Of a stretch of 5,936 nt of DNA, positions 4,654 to 5,936 are shown piece after piece. Source of the DNA: Porticoccaceae bacterium UBA2002 (GTDB lineage: Bacteria; Pseudomonadota; Gammaproteobacteria; Pseudomonadales; Porticoccaceae); contig DDCQ01000051.1 in NCBI GenBank assembly GCA_002334915.1, positions 1,555 to 7,490 of the forward strand, given 5' to 3'. Each line of letters opens with the position of its first letter. Position 1 is the stretch's first letter. The position numbers were made by a program, and so were the translations under genes. The notes under the pieces were generated by a model. The model saw only the letters and a list, made by a program, of their open reading frames with translations. It was not told where the DNA came from and did no database searches.

Positions 4654-5936
4654 TTAAAAATGCATAGCAATACTGCGTGCCAACATAGCTCTTTGCGACC
4701 ATTCCGGCCCGGCCACATATTTCAGAGTCGCGGCATGGGCAGTTACAGATTCCACCTGGGCAAGCCCCAGACCTGCCAGGCCCTCCATACTCAGAGACTG
4801 GTTAAGTATATTTTTATCTGCACTGATTAAAAACTGGTCACCCAGGTTTATACCAGCAATCCGGCCAGCATTAATTTTCACCAGGTCGGCGGCGCCTGGT
4901 TGAGGGATTAGCTGGTAAAACTCCTCCCGACATTCCATAAAGTCCGACACCTCAGCCACAAACTGCTGGGTTACCTCTGCAAGCTGGTATTGCAATGGCT
5001 CTGGCATAGCCGATTTGAAATAGCCCCGGGGGACTTCCGGGTAGCGCATTGCCACTTTCTTACTCCATAGCGACTTACCCTGTTCGCGGTCGACCAATGA
5101 TAATTCATAGGAGTATTTTTGCTCAGGCCAGGGCTTGGAATAACTCAGGGCAGGTACAGTTTCGGCCAGTTTTTTCAGGCCGTTATAGCCGGCCTGAAAT
5201 CCATAGGTAAGACCAGAGACCAGAGCCTGGGACTCAAATGCCGTGGAGGTTGGCAGATTGGCAAACGCTTCATATTCGGCATACTCGGCGCGCAGTACAA
5301 TATTGAATCTGTAGCGGGCCTGATCTGCTGAGGTGCCAGTCAGATATCTTTCATAGGCAGACTCATAATGGGTTTGCGCTTTCACTGACCAGTTATCAGA
5401 GCCGGACAGATTGGCTATTAGGGCGTCTTCCGTCAGGCTGGTTAACTCGCCCAAATAATGATCACCCATGCGCAAGTCGGGGTTGGCATTGGTACTATTT
5501 TTGCCCACAGTCACCAGAGCTTCACGGCGATTATTGGGTCTGGCGCCGGGGCAGCTCTGCCCGGTGCGCATCTGGGCCTCAAGTTCGGCAACATCAAAAC
5601 CGCTGGCGCGCTTGATATCAAGAATTCTCAATCCAGAGATATCGCTGTTGGTCGACAGCAGTGATGATTGGTGCAGTACCCCTAAACTATCCAGAAAAGC
5701 AGCACTGTCCAGACGCAGATCAGTGTCCAGTGCCAAGTCTACCAGCGCCTGCTTTATCGCTTCGAGCTTTTGCTCTGCGGAGGCTTTGGCCTCTGATTCT
5801 GGGGTCTGCGGGGACTTCTCTTGCAGCGTATAACGGGTTTTAAAGTCTGCTATTAGAGACTCAACTGTGGGCGCCTCCACCGCCTGGGCACGACTTGAAC
5901 CCAGGGCTAGTGCCAGGGTTAGAGCCAGAGCAGCGG
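4654..5936 (-). CDS. flgT: Flagellar H-ring protein FlgT (partial, 5' end outside window)
   Basis: The frame is open past 5936, so the true start lies outside the window. The codons at 5934-5881 encode a hydrophobic run (AALALTLALALG) ending in SSRAQA, clearly the end of a signal peptide, so the GTG at 5880 is internal and the mature protein begins there. FlgT is the periplasmic H-ring protein that surrounds the LP ring and stabilises MotX/MotY-type stators in Vibrio. Counting from 5880, residues 35-95 fit the FlgT N-terminal domain (helix KLEAIKQALVDLAL, then LGVLHQSSLLSTNSDISG). Residues 180-320 correspond to the middle domain. Residues 332-408 fit the FlgT C-terminal domain (VKINAGRIAGINLGDQFLIS, then AQVESVTAHAATLKY). 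Two Cys (110 and 317) could form a disulfide. The match is by domain pattern and context, not by a search; the N-terminal part is divergent. Confidence 0.75.
   Translation of the reverse strand, partial: AALALTLALALGSSRAQAVEAPTVESLIADFKTRYTLQEKSPQTPESEAKASAEQKLEAIKQALVDLALDTDLRLDSAAFLDSLGVLHQSSLLSTNSDISGLRILDIKRASGFDVAELEAQMRTGQSCPGARPNNRREALVTVGKNSTNANPDLRMGDHYLGELTSLTEDALIANLSGSDNWSVKAQTHYESAYERYLTGTSADQARYRFNIVLRAEYAEYEAFANLPTSTAFESQALVSGLTYGFQAGYNGLKKLAETVPALSYSKPWPEQKYSYELSLVDREQGKSLWSKKVAMRYPEVPRGYFKSAMPEPLQYQLAEVTQQFVAEVSDFMECREEFYQLIPQPGAADLVKINAGRIAGINLGDQFLISADKNILNQSLSMEGLAGLGLAQVESVTAHAATLKYVAGPEWSQRAMLARSIAMHF

Noticed and set aside
5119..5833. Several plus-strand reading frames inside flgT
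   Set aside because: They lie antisense to a well-supported periplasmic protein and show no domain pattern of their own.

Overview
This window is a piece of a polar-type flagellar gene cluster from a gammaproteobacterium. The gene set points that way: a divergent flgB / flgA-flgM-flgN block as in Pseudomonas-like genomes, together with FlgT, an H-ring protein typical of Vibrio, Alteromonas, Pseudomonas and Cellvibrio-type lineages, and sigma54/sigma28 class promoters. Moderate GC and the gene order suggest a marine member of the Cellvibrionales/Alteromonadales neighbourhood, but the genus cannot be read from the sequence.

Layout. (1) 1-335, minus: 5' part of flgB (proximal rod), running off the left edge. 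(2) 336-603: divergent control region. It holds a very good sigma54 promoter for flgB on the minus strand, a candidate sigma28 promoter pointing toward flgA, and a leader with hairpins and TTGCCG repeats. (3) 604-2655, plus: flgA (P-ring chaperone, unusually long), a sigma28 promoter, flgM (anti-sigma28) and flgN (FlgK/FlgL chaperone). (4) 2656-2673: convergent junction with a small hairpin. (5) 5936-2674, minus: an operon-like run transcribed leftward. It contains flgT (5' end outside the window, signal peptide partly visible), a secreted FimV-like LysM protein, fliK (hook-length control) and a small FlhB C-terminal-domain paralogue whose start overlaps the fliK stop by 4 nt.

How the genes work together. 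FlgB belongs to the rod, FlgA helps build the P ring around it, and FlgT forms the H ring around the LP ring. FliK and FlhB-type domains control the switch of the export gate from rod/hook to filament-type substrates. FlgM is exported after that switch and releases sigma28; FlgN escorts the hook-filament junction proteins. The window therefore covers the basal-body-to-filament checkpoint. The promoter classes fit: sigma54 for the rod operon (middle class) and sigma28 for flgM(N) (late class).

No mobile elements, CRISPR arrays, tRNA or rRNA genes were seen. The least ordinary items are the three SAF-like repeats in FlgA, the fliK/FlhB-domain translationally coupled pair, and the LysM protein embedded between flgT and fliK.
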